From Linnemannia hyalina (lineage: Eukaryota > Mortierellomycota > Mortierellomycetes > Mortierellales > Mortierellaceae): a stretch of DNA of 64,000 nt. Made by a program: the position numbers and the translations under genes. The notes under the pieces were generated by a model. That model was not told where the DNA came from and did no database searches. It saw nothing but the letters and a program-made list of their open reading frames with translations. Position 1 is the first letter of the stretch; the number at the start of each line of letters is the position of its first letter. The stretch spans positions 3,782,001 through 3,846,000 of the forward strand of contig JAHRHY010000001.1 of NCBI GenBank assembly GCA_019671135.1, written 5' to 3'. Positions 21,394-32,299 of the stretch are shown here, piece by piece.

Positions 21394-23643
21394 ATGTCGA
21401 CAGCCCCCACCTCCACCGCAACCATGGGCTTCACCTCCACCCTGCTTCCAAAACTCCTAACCCTGATCTCCCAAAACTCCAACCGCAGAAAACTCCTCCT
21501 CGCCATCATCCTCTACACCGTCTACAAATACCGTCGTTCCGTTCTCTTTGTTCGCCCCCGTCCCGACCTCCCCGGCCCCCCTGGTCTCCCATTGATCGGC
21601 AACTTTTGGGAGATGGCGACGACCCCCACGGCGGTTTTCCATCAATCGCAGGAGCGTAACTTTGCAAAGTACGGAAGGGTGTACACGATGGCGATTCCTG
21701 GGGTGGGGAGGACGATTACGGTCAAGGATCCGGAGATTATGGATCATATACTGAAGACTCACTTCTGGAACTATGAGAAGGGTACCAGGTCGAAGCAGAC
21801 CATTGGTCCTCTTGCCGGCAATGGTATGTCTCCCTTTGTGAACGCATAACGAAGGCAATACAGGCAGGTTATGTGTCGTCAAGAAAGAAAAGAAACGCTA
21901 ACCTTGTTTTTGTTGTCCCTGTGGTCTCCGCTTCTTGGCTGGATTAGGCATTTTCACGGCGGATGGAGAAGTAAGTTTTGTTTATGCTCACCTTTTTTCA
22001 GTTTTTCCATCTCTTTTTACCTCGGCGTGGGTACATGTCTTGTCCTCCACACACATTCTCATACTCACCCCTCCATCCTCTCTCTTTCCGCTTGGTCAAT
22101 CAACCTGCAATTTATCACCAACAGCATTGGAAGTGGCAGAGACAGTATGCGAGCAAGATCTTCACCGTCAAGGCATTCCGTCAATATACCAACGACGTTT
22201 TTGTTCAGGAAGCCCAGCGTGCCATCGACTACATTGAAACCTTTGCCGACACCGGGAAGGTCGTTGATCTTCAGCGGCTCTTTTATTGCTTCACTCTCGG
22301 TAAGATTTTCTTTTCTTTTCATTTTGTTCGGCATCTTCCTCCTCCTCCTCCTCCTCCTCCTCCTCCATGATCCTTCGATCGTGTGCAGAACTGTTTTCTC
22401 CGGCAATAGTATCAACCCGGTCCTTGAATTCAACTATGCTCACGAAGAAATTAGCACCATAATGCGCTCTTTTTTTTTTTTTTTTTTTTTTAATCACCTA
22501 TTGTATCTCACCAAAACATTTCCCATCGACCCCTTTACTTCATCCAAATAGATTCGTTTGGAGAGATTGCATTTGGAGAGGTATTCAATTGCCTCGGCGA
22601 CCCGACAAAGGATGTAAAGTTCGCGGCAGCATTCGACAGACTCAACCACAACTTATCTGGGCGCTTCTTCTCACCCACCTACAAACTGGTCGAATGGTGG
22701 ACTGGAACTGACAAGCTGATCACTGAAGACCGCACCATCATCCGTGACTTTGCACAAAAGATTATTGACCGTCGTCGTCGGGAGCGTCAGGAACAGGTTA
22801 AGGTGGATGAGGGCAAGAAGGATCTGTTGCAGTTGTTTATGGATATCGGGTCCGAGGAAGGTGGTACCCCTTTGTCGGATGATATGCTGGTGGATAGCGT
22901 GTTGAACTTTATCATCGCAGGAAGAGACACGACCGCTCAGGCATTGGCATGGACATTCTACCTCATGCACCGTCGAGGAGCTGACCCCGCCATCGTCCAG
23001 CGGATGCAAGAAGAAACCGACTCTGTCCTCCAGGGCGGTCTGCCCACCTACGAGACCACCAAGCAACAAAAGTTCGCCGAGGCCTGCTTCAACGAATCCA
23101 TTCGCCTGTTCCCCGCTGTTCCCAGGAGCACCAGGATCTGCACCCAGGATGATGAGCTTCCCGGGGGCATCAAGGTGCACAAAGGCGAGCGTGTGAACTG
23201 GAACACCTATGCGATGGGAAGGGATGAGAAGATCTGGGGTCCTGATGCAAAAGTGTATAATCCCTTCCGATGGATGGAGATGAAGGAGAAGCCGACATCT
23301 TCAAAGTTCCTTTCCTTCCACCACGGGCCACGTACCTGGTAAGTTATATTTCTTTTGTGTCTCTTTCTTTCATTTCATTCCTTCATTCTTCCCTAATGTC
23401 GTCGATCGAAGTATAAATTTCCTTGGCTTTCACTAACAAGCTAGCGCTTTTTATTCTCTTTTGCTCTCTCGTAGCCTGGGCCAGGGATTCGCAGTGACAG
23501 AGGCGGTGACACTGATGTCAATGTTCTTCCAAAAGTACACCTTCGAACTCGAGAACCCGGACCAGAAGGCGAACTACATTCCCTCCCTCACCCTCCCCTT
23601 GGCCGGCGGTCTCCGTGCCCGCGTCAACCGTCGCACCGATTAA
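21394..23643 (+). CDS. Cytochrome P450, copy 1
   Basis: Five exons: 21394-21823, 21948-21970 (23 nt), 22125-22299, 22552-23338, 23475-23643; about 527 residues. A short hydrophobic anchor (LLLAIILYTVYKY) and a proline hinge (PGPPGLPLIGNFWEM) place it in the ER membrane facing the cytosol. Oxygen-binding I-helix AGRDTTAQALAW, ExxR as ESIR, and the heme loop FHHGPRTCLGQGFA, where the Cys codon is split by the last intron. AGRDTTA with this C-terminus resembles fungal and plant fatty-acid or alkane omega-hydroxylases (CYP52/CYP86/CYP704 type). The substrate is an inference. Intron 3 has (CTC)n and a 22-T run. Duplicated at 39285. Confidence 0.92.
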
Positions 23644-23721
23644 AATCCTCCACCTTTTTTGCTTTTGTGCCTAGTACATAGCCGCCCTTTCATTCCGCAA
23701 ATAATAAAATGTTTTGAACAG

Positions 23722-24230
23722 ACAACTTCGTTGAGATACCATTTTATCGCCTGGCCATAATCCTGACGCATACCTTTGCAACTTCATACAAAACGCCAAC
23801 GCTGTACCGACCTCTTGAGTTTCCTAGATCAGCGGCCTTGCGGTAACACATCATCGCCTTGGAATTGTCCTGAGGCACCCACGGCCCGTTTTCATACAAG
23901 TTGCCGACATTGATTTGGGTGATAGTGTATCCCTTCTTGGCAGACTTGAGCCCCCCCCCCTCCTCCATTGCCTTGGTATAGTCCTGATCCACGCCTCAAC
24001 CGTGTTCACACATTTTGCCGATCGTGCAATGAGGATGTGTCAGTCCCTTTGGTCGGTGTCTCCAAGAGCTACCTGGGCCCATGTGTCTCCATAATTGGCG
24101 TTGTTCATGGTCTGAGTGGGATCGAAGGTGGCAGTGGCAAGAGAGAATTCCTGCGGCACACTTGGTGGAAGATTGCTGGTCAACACGCTGGGGACAGCGA
24201 GACGATCGATTTTGCGGTTCGCCAAACTCA
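23722..24230 (-). pseudogene. Sel1-repeat pseudogene
   Basis: Just behind P450 gene 1. Minus strand: NNANYGDTWAQVALGDTD matches the first repeat of the array genes but is followed by a stop. After frame changes come PQDNSKAMMCYRKAADLG and YSVGVLYE, and at the 3' end QAIKWYLNE. A run of C (about 23951-23960) lies in a broken repeat. Only three to four repeat units remain, and no start exon is intact. Confidence 0.75.
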
Positions 24231-24270
24231 GTCACTCGGATACTTTCCAATTCTACTTCTCTCTCACACC

Positions 24271-24992
<722 letters not shown>

Positions 24993-26069
24993 CTAAGCCT
25001 GGGGAACCTCGTGGGTGGCACAGTGAATGCCTCCTCCTCCAACGGCAACGTAATCAATATTGATGGCCACAACCTTTCTGTCAGGAAAAGCCTTCTGCAC
25101 AATGTCACGCGCATGTTGGTCGGCTTCTTGGTCACCAAACTCGGGCATGGCGATGCCTCCATTAGCAATATAAAAGTTGACGTAGGAGGTTAGACCGCCG
25201 TTCTTGCAGTCAAGGCCGATTTTCTTGCAGCGCTTGATGTCACCTGGAGGCAGCTGGCGAATCTTGTCCGGGTTGGGCTCTGGCAGCTCAATGATCTTCA
25301 AGCGGCGTCCTTTGGCATCTGTGGCTTGTCTCAGGATCGACATGGCCTGTTCATACTGTCCGATCCAAACCTGGGACTCCTTGTCATCTTTGGAAGCTGG
25401 GAAGGGGTGACTGACCATGACGATACCGGGCGCAACAAAACGTGCAAGACTGTCGATGTGAGAGTCGGTAATGTCGTGATCTTTGACACCCGTGACCCAG
25501 ATGATCTTGCTGATATCGAGCTCGTCCTTGAAAACTTGTTCGATCTGGTTGCGCGACATGCTAGGGTTGCGGTTCTTGTTGACGATACTGCTCTCAGTCA
25601 TAAGCAAGGTGCCTTCGCCATCGGTCTCGATCGATCCGCCTTCGGCAATAAGTTCGGAGCGGAAACCAGTAATGTTGAGGTAGTCGAGCACATTGGAAGC
25701 GACACGGCCATCGTTCTTGTGATACTGCTTGCCGCCCCAGCCGTTGAAGTTGTAGTTCACACCGACTAGCTTCTTGCCATCGCTAAGGAACAAGGGAAGG
25801 GTGTCTCGAGCCCAGAGATCGTCCACTGCCATGGGAACGACGACAACTTGCTCGCTGCCAAGCATGGCCTTGGCTTGGTTGATGTGGCTTGGAGGGGTGA
25901 GCATTTGGACAGGCTCAAACTGAGAGATGGTATTGGCAACGCGGGCGATATCCGACTGGACCTTGTTGTTAAGAGATCCCCAGCCAGTGGGCCATGACAT
26001 GAATGTGGACTGGTGGAGATCCCATTCGGGTGGGATATAGAGGCCGTGGGTACTGGTAGTTTGTCCCAT
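24993..26069 (-). CDS. Agmatine deiminase family enzyme
   Basis: Single exon, 358 residues from MGQTTSTHGLYIPPEWD. It belongs to the agmatine/peptidyl-arginine deiminase fold: DDLWARDTLP, EGGSIETDGEGTLLMTESS, RNPSMSRNQIE, SHIDSLARFVAPG and the C-terminal catalytic loop GGGGIHCATHEVPQ with the nucleophilic Cys at about residue 350. The family reaction is hydrolysis of agmatine to N-carbamoylputrescine and ammonia, a route to putrescine; related members act on peptidyl arginine. The start was chosen because a TATA box lies at 26176-26183 and the ATG at 26069 has an AACATGG context. An in-frame ATG at 26174 would add a signal-like leader (MDFLILTFLSHCLLLVTH), but it lies too close to the TATA box. 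Confidence 0.88.
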   Translation of the reverse strand: MGQTTSTHGLYIPPEWDLHQSTFMSWPTGWGSLNNKVQSDIARVANTISQFEPVQMLTPPSHINQAKAMLGSEQVVVVPMAVDDLWARDTLPLFLSDGKKLVGVNYNFNGWGGKQYHKNDGRVASNVLDYLNITGFRSELIAEGGSIETDGEGTLLMTESSIVNKNRNPSMSRNQIEQVFKDELDISKIIWVTGVKDHDITDSHIDSLARFVAPGIVMVSHPFPASKDDKESQVWIGQYEQAMSILRQATDAKGRRLKIIELPEPNPDKIRQLPPGDIKRCKKIGLDCKNGGLTSYVNFYIANGGIAMPEFGDQEADQHARDIVQKAFPDRKVVAINIDYVAVGGGGIHCATHEVPQA

Positions 26070-26175
26070 GTTGGTTGAGGGCGGAAGAGGAATGATGTTA
26101 AAGGTTTGGAGAGAGAGTGTATGTGTGACAAGAAGGAGGCAGTGGGAGAGAAATGTGAGTATGAGAAAGTCCATT

Positions 26176-26183
26176 CCTTTTAT
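26176..26183 (-). promoter_or_regulatory. TATA box, deiminase gene
   Basis: ATAAAAGG on the minus strand, 107 bases before the ATG at 26069. It argues against translation from the upstream in-frame ATG at 26174. Confidence 0.5.
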
Positions 26184-26561
26184 GCAGTTGAGATCGAAAC
26201 CATTGCTCCAGGACTGTTGCCCTTGTGGCTGTTCCGACCCTCTGGCTGTTGTAACCCTAAGGCGTTCTCCTACCAAAACATTCAAATGGACTCAGAACTA
26301 AAATTACTCCAAGTCTGTCAACGCTTGATGGCGTGAGGATGATGTTGGAAATAGGGCGCACGCAACAGCCTTGGGCTTTCACCGCCGCCGAGATATTGCA
26401 GAGGAGAATAATTTTATTTAATTGTGGCGTAGATAGGAAAATGCGCCCGTGACAACATATTAAGAGACAGAATACTTGCCTGACAGCAGCACAAACCCGT
26501 ATATTACTTCTTTGGTATCCCTTCGTCCGTCATTAGTCATTGACAGACTAGGATAAAAAAA

Positions 26562-26580
26562 CTATAGTTTCAATCTATAG
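26562..26580 (-). ncRNA. Hairpin plus T-run, possible end of a guide RNA
   Basis: On the minus strand CTATAG, loop ATTGAAA, CTATAG, then TTTTTTT, starting four bases beyond the stop codon of the XPG-Fanzor gene. In TnpB and Fanzor systems the guide RNA overlaps or follows the 3' end of the nuclease gene. The position fits, but a six-base stem is weak evidence and it may be chance. Confidence 0.2.
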
Positions 26581-26583
26581 AGG

Positions 26584-29500
26584 TTATGGGCTTTGCGGCG
26601 ACGGTCTTGCAAGGGAAGGGGGGCGTCCGAGATGCTTAAGGTAATGCTTGCCGATGATAGCAATGTTGTGCGCACCCACCAAGTCTCGGTGAATCCACCG
26701 CCTGCATTTCACACACGCACAGGTTCTCATCGAGGGCTTAGCAAGTCTTGTCGTCTCACCCTTGGAAACGCAGGTTGGGCACATTGTAGATGTAAGATAT
26801 TCATCCACTAACGCTACCTTGTACCCAAGGGCCATGCTCTATCAATTTTAAAAAGGACAAATGAATTAATATACTTGTGTATCCAGATCGCCATGGTATT
26901 GAAGGGACATACGATACTAGTAGATACGACCACCCGTACATCGTCTTTCTACTCTCTCCTTTCTCATTATTACCTTCTGCTGTAGTCTGCGCAAGAACGT
27001 CGTGTGGACCGATGTAAGGTTGAACCCTGTCCGAAAAGTCGCGTTTCCCAACGCGAAGAGGACCCTACGCCCTCCCATTGGGTTACTCTTCAATGCTTCT
27101 TTCACAAGTCGGAGCACGCCTGCCACCGCCATGTCCATCTCTGACAACTCTGCCATTCTATGTTGGTATACGGCCTTCTTCCAGTCCGACGATGAGTAGA
27201 ATCCATGAATGATCGGTTCCAACTCGAAATACTGCCGTTGCGCGGATTTGAGGGCGTCCTCTGAGTCGTATTTTGTTGAATGGAGCGCATTCTCAAGATC
27301 ATGCATCGAAGGTAGAAAAGTTGCCCTGTTCTTGTCATCCGTCTTCCTCGTCCAAAGGCTCGCGTCGACATTATCTGCGGGACCGGCTGCTGGGTGTTGT
27401 CGCCTCCATTCCTGTTCCCATGCTCTGAAGGCGAGTGTTGGCTGATACAGTGATGCGCGCTTTACCAACAAGTTGACCACAGTTTTGTCATCGAGACGCA
27501 CACAGAACGCACCGCTCACGACTTCGCCTGGATCGATGCCAATCACCGCCACCGACTCCAAGTCTTGACCGAATGCTTCAATTATCGACTGTCGGGTTGG
27601 GTACTGGTTCTCGATACGTCGTAGAAACTCCTTACGACCCGGCGCCTGCCGACTCTTGGTGAGGTCATAGGCCAAAAGTTGTAGCTGATGGCCGTCCGTG
27701 CGGATGAAATTGTTCAATGCATACCGAAAGGAAGACTGTGCGCCTTGGATGTGAGGAGGGGTCGGCAATAGTGGGGGGTTGGAAGGCGGCGGCACTGCAG
27801 ATGCTGAAGACGATGACGACGATCCGGCCGAGATGGATGCATTGTGTCGGGTTCGGTAATAGTTAATTCGATCTGTCAGGTGTCGTGCAAGTGGTCCTTG
27901 GTCATAGATGGTGGGGTGGGCAGCCTTGAGTTCACTCATTGTAGCACTTCGTTTCCCGTATGTTGTTTGTTGTTTGTTTGCGAGCCGAACCGTATTTCGA
28001 TCTCCAATGAAAAGCATCTTGATGAGGTTCCCGAATGACGTATTGACTTGTAGGTTGGCCCAGTCGTGGCTATGAGGGCTGCCGCTCCAAATCAATCCGA
28101 CTTGACCTGCATCTCTTCCCCAAAGGATACGCATCAGTCCCTCCTCCCTAATGTCGATAAAGCTGTCTGCCATCTTGGACTGGGTACAGAAACGTGGTCG
28201 GTTTGCCGCTGGAAGTGCCATGAGATAGTTCCAGCATGATCGGATGTGTCCAGGCTGATAGACAATTTTTTTCGACTTTTTCCTGGGGTTCTCATCATCG
28301 GCATCATCGTCTAGAATAGTACCGTCATCGTCTAGAGTAGTGCCGTCATCACCAGGTTTGTCTTCATCCTCCTGTTCGACTTTTGGAAGTAGGGCGGGAT
28401 CGAACTCCAGCTTCTCCATCTATTTTATTGCAAAAAGAAAAAAAGGCACAGTATTAGAATATGCAATACACTCTCTCCAATTATCAAGGGCGCTTCATCA
28501 ACGAATTGGGCGATTAGTACCTTTGTGCGTATAGTCTGTGGGAGCTTCTTGTAATGCAACTTCATAGCCAAACAGATCTTGGGCGCCAGATCATCGATGA
28601 CAACACCGAGGGGTATGCTGGATGGGTTAACAGCCTTGAATCCCGGATGGAACCCCTTGAAGGCCGCAAAAATCGACACTGCCTCCGCCTGTGCTTCCTT
28701 CGACTTTGGCTTGTTGGCTGTAGGTCCTATTGCTTTTGTTGAATCTCGGAGAACAAACGACAACAGATTCCCAATAACAATCTCTGCCCAGTCTGAATCC
28801 AGAATATCCTCCAGAAAGGACGTCGGCGGCGAACTAGAGAGTAGCTCTCCAAGGATCCGCATTTCGAGCATCTTGTAGACAAAATGCTTGGCAGTATTGA
28901 CGATAGACACAGCCATATCAAGTCTCTGAGCAACCATGTCGACGTTCGCCGGGGTGAGATCGGTAGCTCGTTTCAGGCACCCCTTGACTGATCCAGTGGT
29001 AAGTGTGACAGTGGCGAAAACAGACTTGAATGACTTCTTCAGAGCAGCATAACCAGGCCTGTCCTGGTGATAGTCAAGATGCTTCTTCTTCTTCTTTTTC
29101 TTGGCTACAGGGGCAGTGATAGCTTGTTCGTTGGTGGTAGCGGGATCCTTTGGCTTGTATGGTCGAGGGGTTGATGGTTTCAGACCAGACAATTCTACGT
29201 CCTCGACGGGGCTGGCGTTCTCAAGGTTGACCGTTTGGGGTACGTATCGATCTGCTTGATCCGTCCGGGATCGGAATCTAGAAATAAACGCGCCAATGTT
29301 ATGAAGAATAATATTAGTACAGAAGCAATAGAAGTCAATACAAGTGGCTGGATATAACTGAAGATGACGCTAAAAAGTACTTACTTTGTCCTCTGCCATT
29401 TCTGCCTTCTCCTTGACCGGGCGCGTGAGCCATGGCGCATTTCTTGTTTTCTACTCTTTTTGTAGAGTGGAGGTGCTTGGTCGATAATAGGTGTGGGCGC

Positions 29501-31076
29501 TGATGGTCCTGTATGTGATGTTTGGCTCCTTGAGAAACGCTCCCAGTTGGTCTTCGCCTTTTTCATCTCAACTTCCTGAATGATAGTCGTGACAAGGCTG
29601 TGGATATCGGGTGTGCTGGAAGTCGTTTCGGTCCCACCCATAGGTAAAGGATGCTCGGTGCACATCACGAACGCCTGAAGGGCATGATCGAACTGGCTGT
29701 CTTTTACGTTCTTCTGGTACTGAGTTATCCCGACCCTGTTCACGGACCTTTTAGCGTGTTTCTTATACAGTTGCATGTGTTTCCCATATTGGAGGTAGGA
29801 CTCCTCTGCGATCTCCTGGAGCTTGTGGGCGCTGTCGTATACAATCTTCAAGTACTGAATGACGTGGTGTTTGAATTGTCCAAGTCGCTCCTGGTCGCTC
29901 AATCCGTCGAGTCCGTCCAATGTAAACGTCCGAACAATGTCAGCGTTCGACACCAAGCCATAGTAAGGAACGCCGTCGGTATAGTCGTTTGTTGTTAAAA
30001 TACCAAGAAGAAGAAGGTGGGCTGGAGTGGGGAGCTGGTGTCGATCCATAAGGTCCTGCTTCTGGAATGTTTTCCACTGACTGCCGACAGGAATAGTGAT
30101 CGATGTAGAGGCCTCATAGACCAACAGGTCAGAGTCTTTGGTGATGATTCGTACATCCTCCGGCTTGACGGCATTATTGAGACAACGGGCAATACAGCAG
30201 TCGGCTTGGTGGGGGCAGCGACATATTGTCCACCCCAGATTCTGAAGAGCATCCAGCACTTGTCTCGCGGCATCGGGTGGTGCCCGATAAACAGACTTTA
30301 GACGCCGGTATAGCCGTTTCGTCCCTTTGATCTTGTCTTCGTCGTAGTCCTCCATGAGTTTTCTCATCCGCGTTGTTAGATCACGGTCCCGTTTCTGATG
30401 GGCGTGCTCTTTCTCGACCGAACGGGGACCGTCGGCATGGATTGTTGTGCGCCCCTGTGAGACTTTTTTCATGAGGATGTCGTGAATAACCTGGCCTATG
30501 TGGCCATAGTCCTATTGAAAACACAAAGCGATGAGATAGTATTAGGTATATTTCTTACAGCAGCTTTGTCTTTGCCGGTTGTATTTGAAAATCGAATGTA
30601 CTTACAATGCCTTTGTTTTCGGTACGTGTTGTTGTGAGAGTACCATTGCTGTCGAGAAAGATCTGAGCTGGTCCTCCTTGCAGTAGATGTTGGACCTGTG
30701 TCATAAGGTTTGTCGGAACCGAGCCAGGAGGGATCGCAACAAACGCAGGACCGGTCGATGTACTTGTGCCTGAGGGAGCTCCCAATGTGAGGCGAGCATG
30801 TTTGATGGATGGACTCCCCGACTCGGTCCCCTCAGACCCAGATGGCGAATGTGGATGTTTTTGTTCGCCTGGTACGTTGGTAGCGACAGTTGTTTTTAGT
30901 GAGTAGTGCAGTCGGGCCTGCCTGGCTTCGATGCTGACGGTTCCGTAAAATGCACGCGAGTTCAACAGGGCGAAAAACATCGCCGGAAAGTCCACATGGC
31001 ATGTTTTTTGGGTGAGATCTTCCTCGATTCCGTCGGAGGCCTCCTTGATCCATGAAGGAAGGACACTGATTCCCAT
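26584..31076 (-). CDS. XPG/FEN-like nuclease fused to Fanzor (TnpB-like) nuclease
   Basis: Five exons with compatible phases: 31076-30606, 30511-29385, 29277-28521, 28419-26974, 26838-26584; about 1,351 residues. Residues 1-350 resemble an XPG/FEN flap nuclease: MGISVLPSWIKE, HVDFPAMFF (D29), HADGPRS (D184), HQADCCIA (D261, usual Glu is Gln), TKDSDLLVY (D283, D285), TNDYTDGVPYYG (D333). Residues 500-785 are basic, then helical (IVNTAKHFVYKMLEMRILGE). The rest is Fanzor: RuvC-I VIGIDPGEV (D1081), RuvC-II region VLFALGNATFRTGF without the usual Glu, zinc ribbon CPTC and CACVKC (C1287, C1290, C1309, C1312), and RuvC-III HRDLVGAHNI (D1319). DEYLTS (E1280) could supply the missing acid. Fanzors are eukaryotic TnpB homologues, some of them RNA-guided DNA nucleases. 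Inference: a nuclear, transposon-derived or mobile nuclease with two active centres. Confidence 0.82.
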
Positions 31077-31497
31077 TCTTGAACTATGTTAAGAAAAGTG
31101 TGAGAGCTAATGTGAGTCTTCTTGCTTGATAAGTTGTGAAAGGGTATAATGAGTACTGTTCGCAATCACATCCAGCATCGGCCTTACAGAATGGCTGTTG
31201 TGGGTTGCTTCGAAAGGGTGTGGCGAAGATATATGTAAAGTAGTATGTAGGTGGATGTGGAGGAATAGGTGGATGTGGAGGAGAGTGTGAGATGTGAGGT
31301 GTGCTGAGGAGAGTGTGGTTAGAGAGGAAGAAAGAAAGAGGGAAGAAGGAAAATGGAAGCGGGATTTTATAGGAAAAGTGGGCAGTGGAAAGGACAAAGG
31401 CTTACATGTCGAGACCACTATCACTCAATCATCACACACAAGCGATATAATCTATACCATTCAGGAACAAATCGCCAAAACAAAAGCCCAAAAATAA
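31077..31497. other. Upstream region of the XPG-Fanzor gene
   Basis: GA/CT-rich, with short repeats (GGTGGATGTGGAGGA). It probably holds the promoter and leader of the minus-strand nuclease gene. No gene seen. Confidence 0.45.
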
Positions 31498-32130
31498 CCT
31501 GACATTTCCACGATAACTTGCTTCATGCATACCGTGGATGATGGTCACCATCACAAACACCTTTTGTCTCTTTCATATCTCCTTCATGTCTCTTTCATGT
31601 CTCTTTTTGGTTCTCTCATTGTCCCTCTCTTTTTTCTTTTTGCCTCTCTCTCTCCCTTTCTCTTTGTTTCCATATCATGCAGCAAGAAACCGTTTCCACA
31701 ATAACCTGCCTCATGCATACCGTGGATGATGGTCACCATCACAAACACTTTTTGTTCTCTCATTGTCCCTTTCTTTTTTCCTTTCGCCACTCTCTCTCCC
31801 TCTTTGTTTCCATATCATACAGCAAGAAACCATTTCCACAATAACCTGCTTCATGTATACCGTGGATGATGGTCACCATCACAAACACCTTTTGTTCTCT
31901 CATTGTCCCTTTCTTTTTTCCTTTTGCCTCTCTCTCTCTCTTTGTTTCCACACCATGCAGCATGAAGTCACCAAAACAATAACCCAAGAGTTTATTGTGG
32001 AAATGGCAGGGCTATGGTTTTGCTTCAAAAAAAACAAAAAAAAGGCCTGTTTTATTCGTACCTTGGGTGATGGTCAACATCGCAAACCATATTCTCGTTT
32101 TGCCTCTCATTGTATCTCTGCTTCTCTTGT
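31498..32130 (+). repeat. Minisatellite, 140-200 bp units
   Basis: The word ACCGTGGATGATGGTCACC recurs at 31531, 31719 and 31859, each time followed by a pyrimidine-rich stretch (CTCTCATTGTCCCT) and a CAGCAAGAAACC segment. A fourth degenerate unit starts at about 32059 (ACCTTGGGTGATGGTCAAC). Units are 188, 140 and about 200 bases long. Confidence 0.85.
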
Positions 32131-32299
32131 TGGCCCTTTGAGCCCCTATTATCTCTCGCCCATATACAAAAGTACACACAGTAAACAAATAACGAACCTT
32201 AAGTCAACCACACATTTGCACACTCATCACTCTACACTCTCCTGGAACAATAGCGTCAACCATATCCGCCTTTATCAAGCTGACTGAACTCGTCACGAC

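Larger units (their letters stand above)
26070..26583. other. Spacer between deiminase and XPG-Fanzor genes
   Basis: Promoter of the deiminase (minus strand) and the 3' flank of the XPG-Fanzor gene, including a small hairpin at 26562-26580. No other gene seen. Confidence 0.5.

Noticed and set aside
26917..28419. Treating the 500-residue RuvC frame as a complete gene
   Set aside because: The ATG at 28419 is the first codon after a splice acceptor, and the frame lacks the zinc ribbon and RuvC-III, which lie in the next exon.
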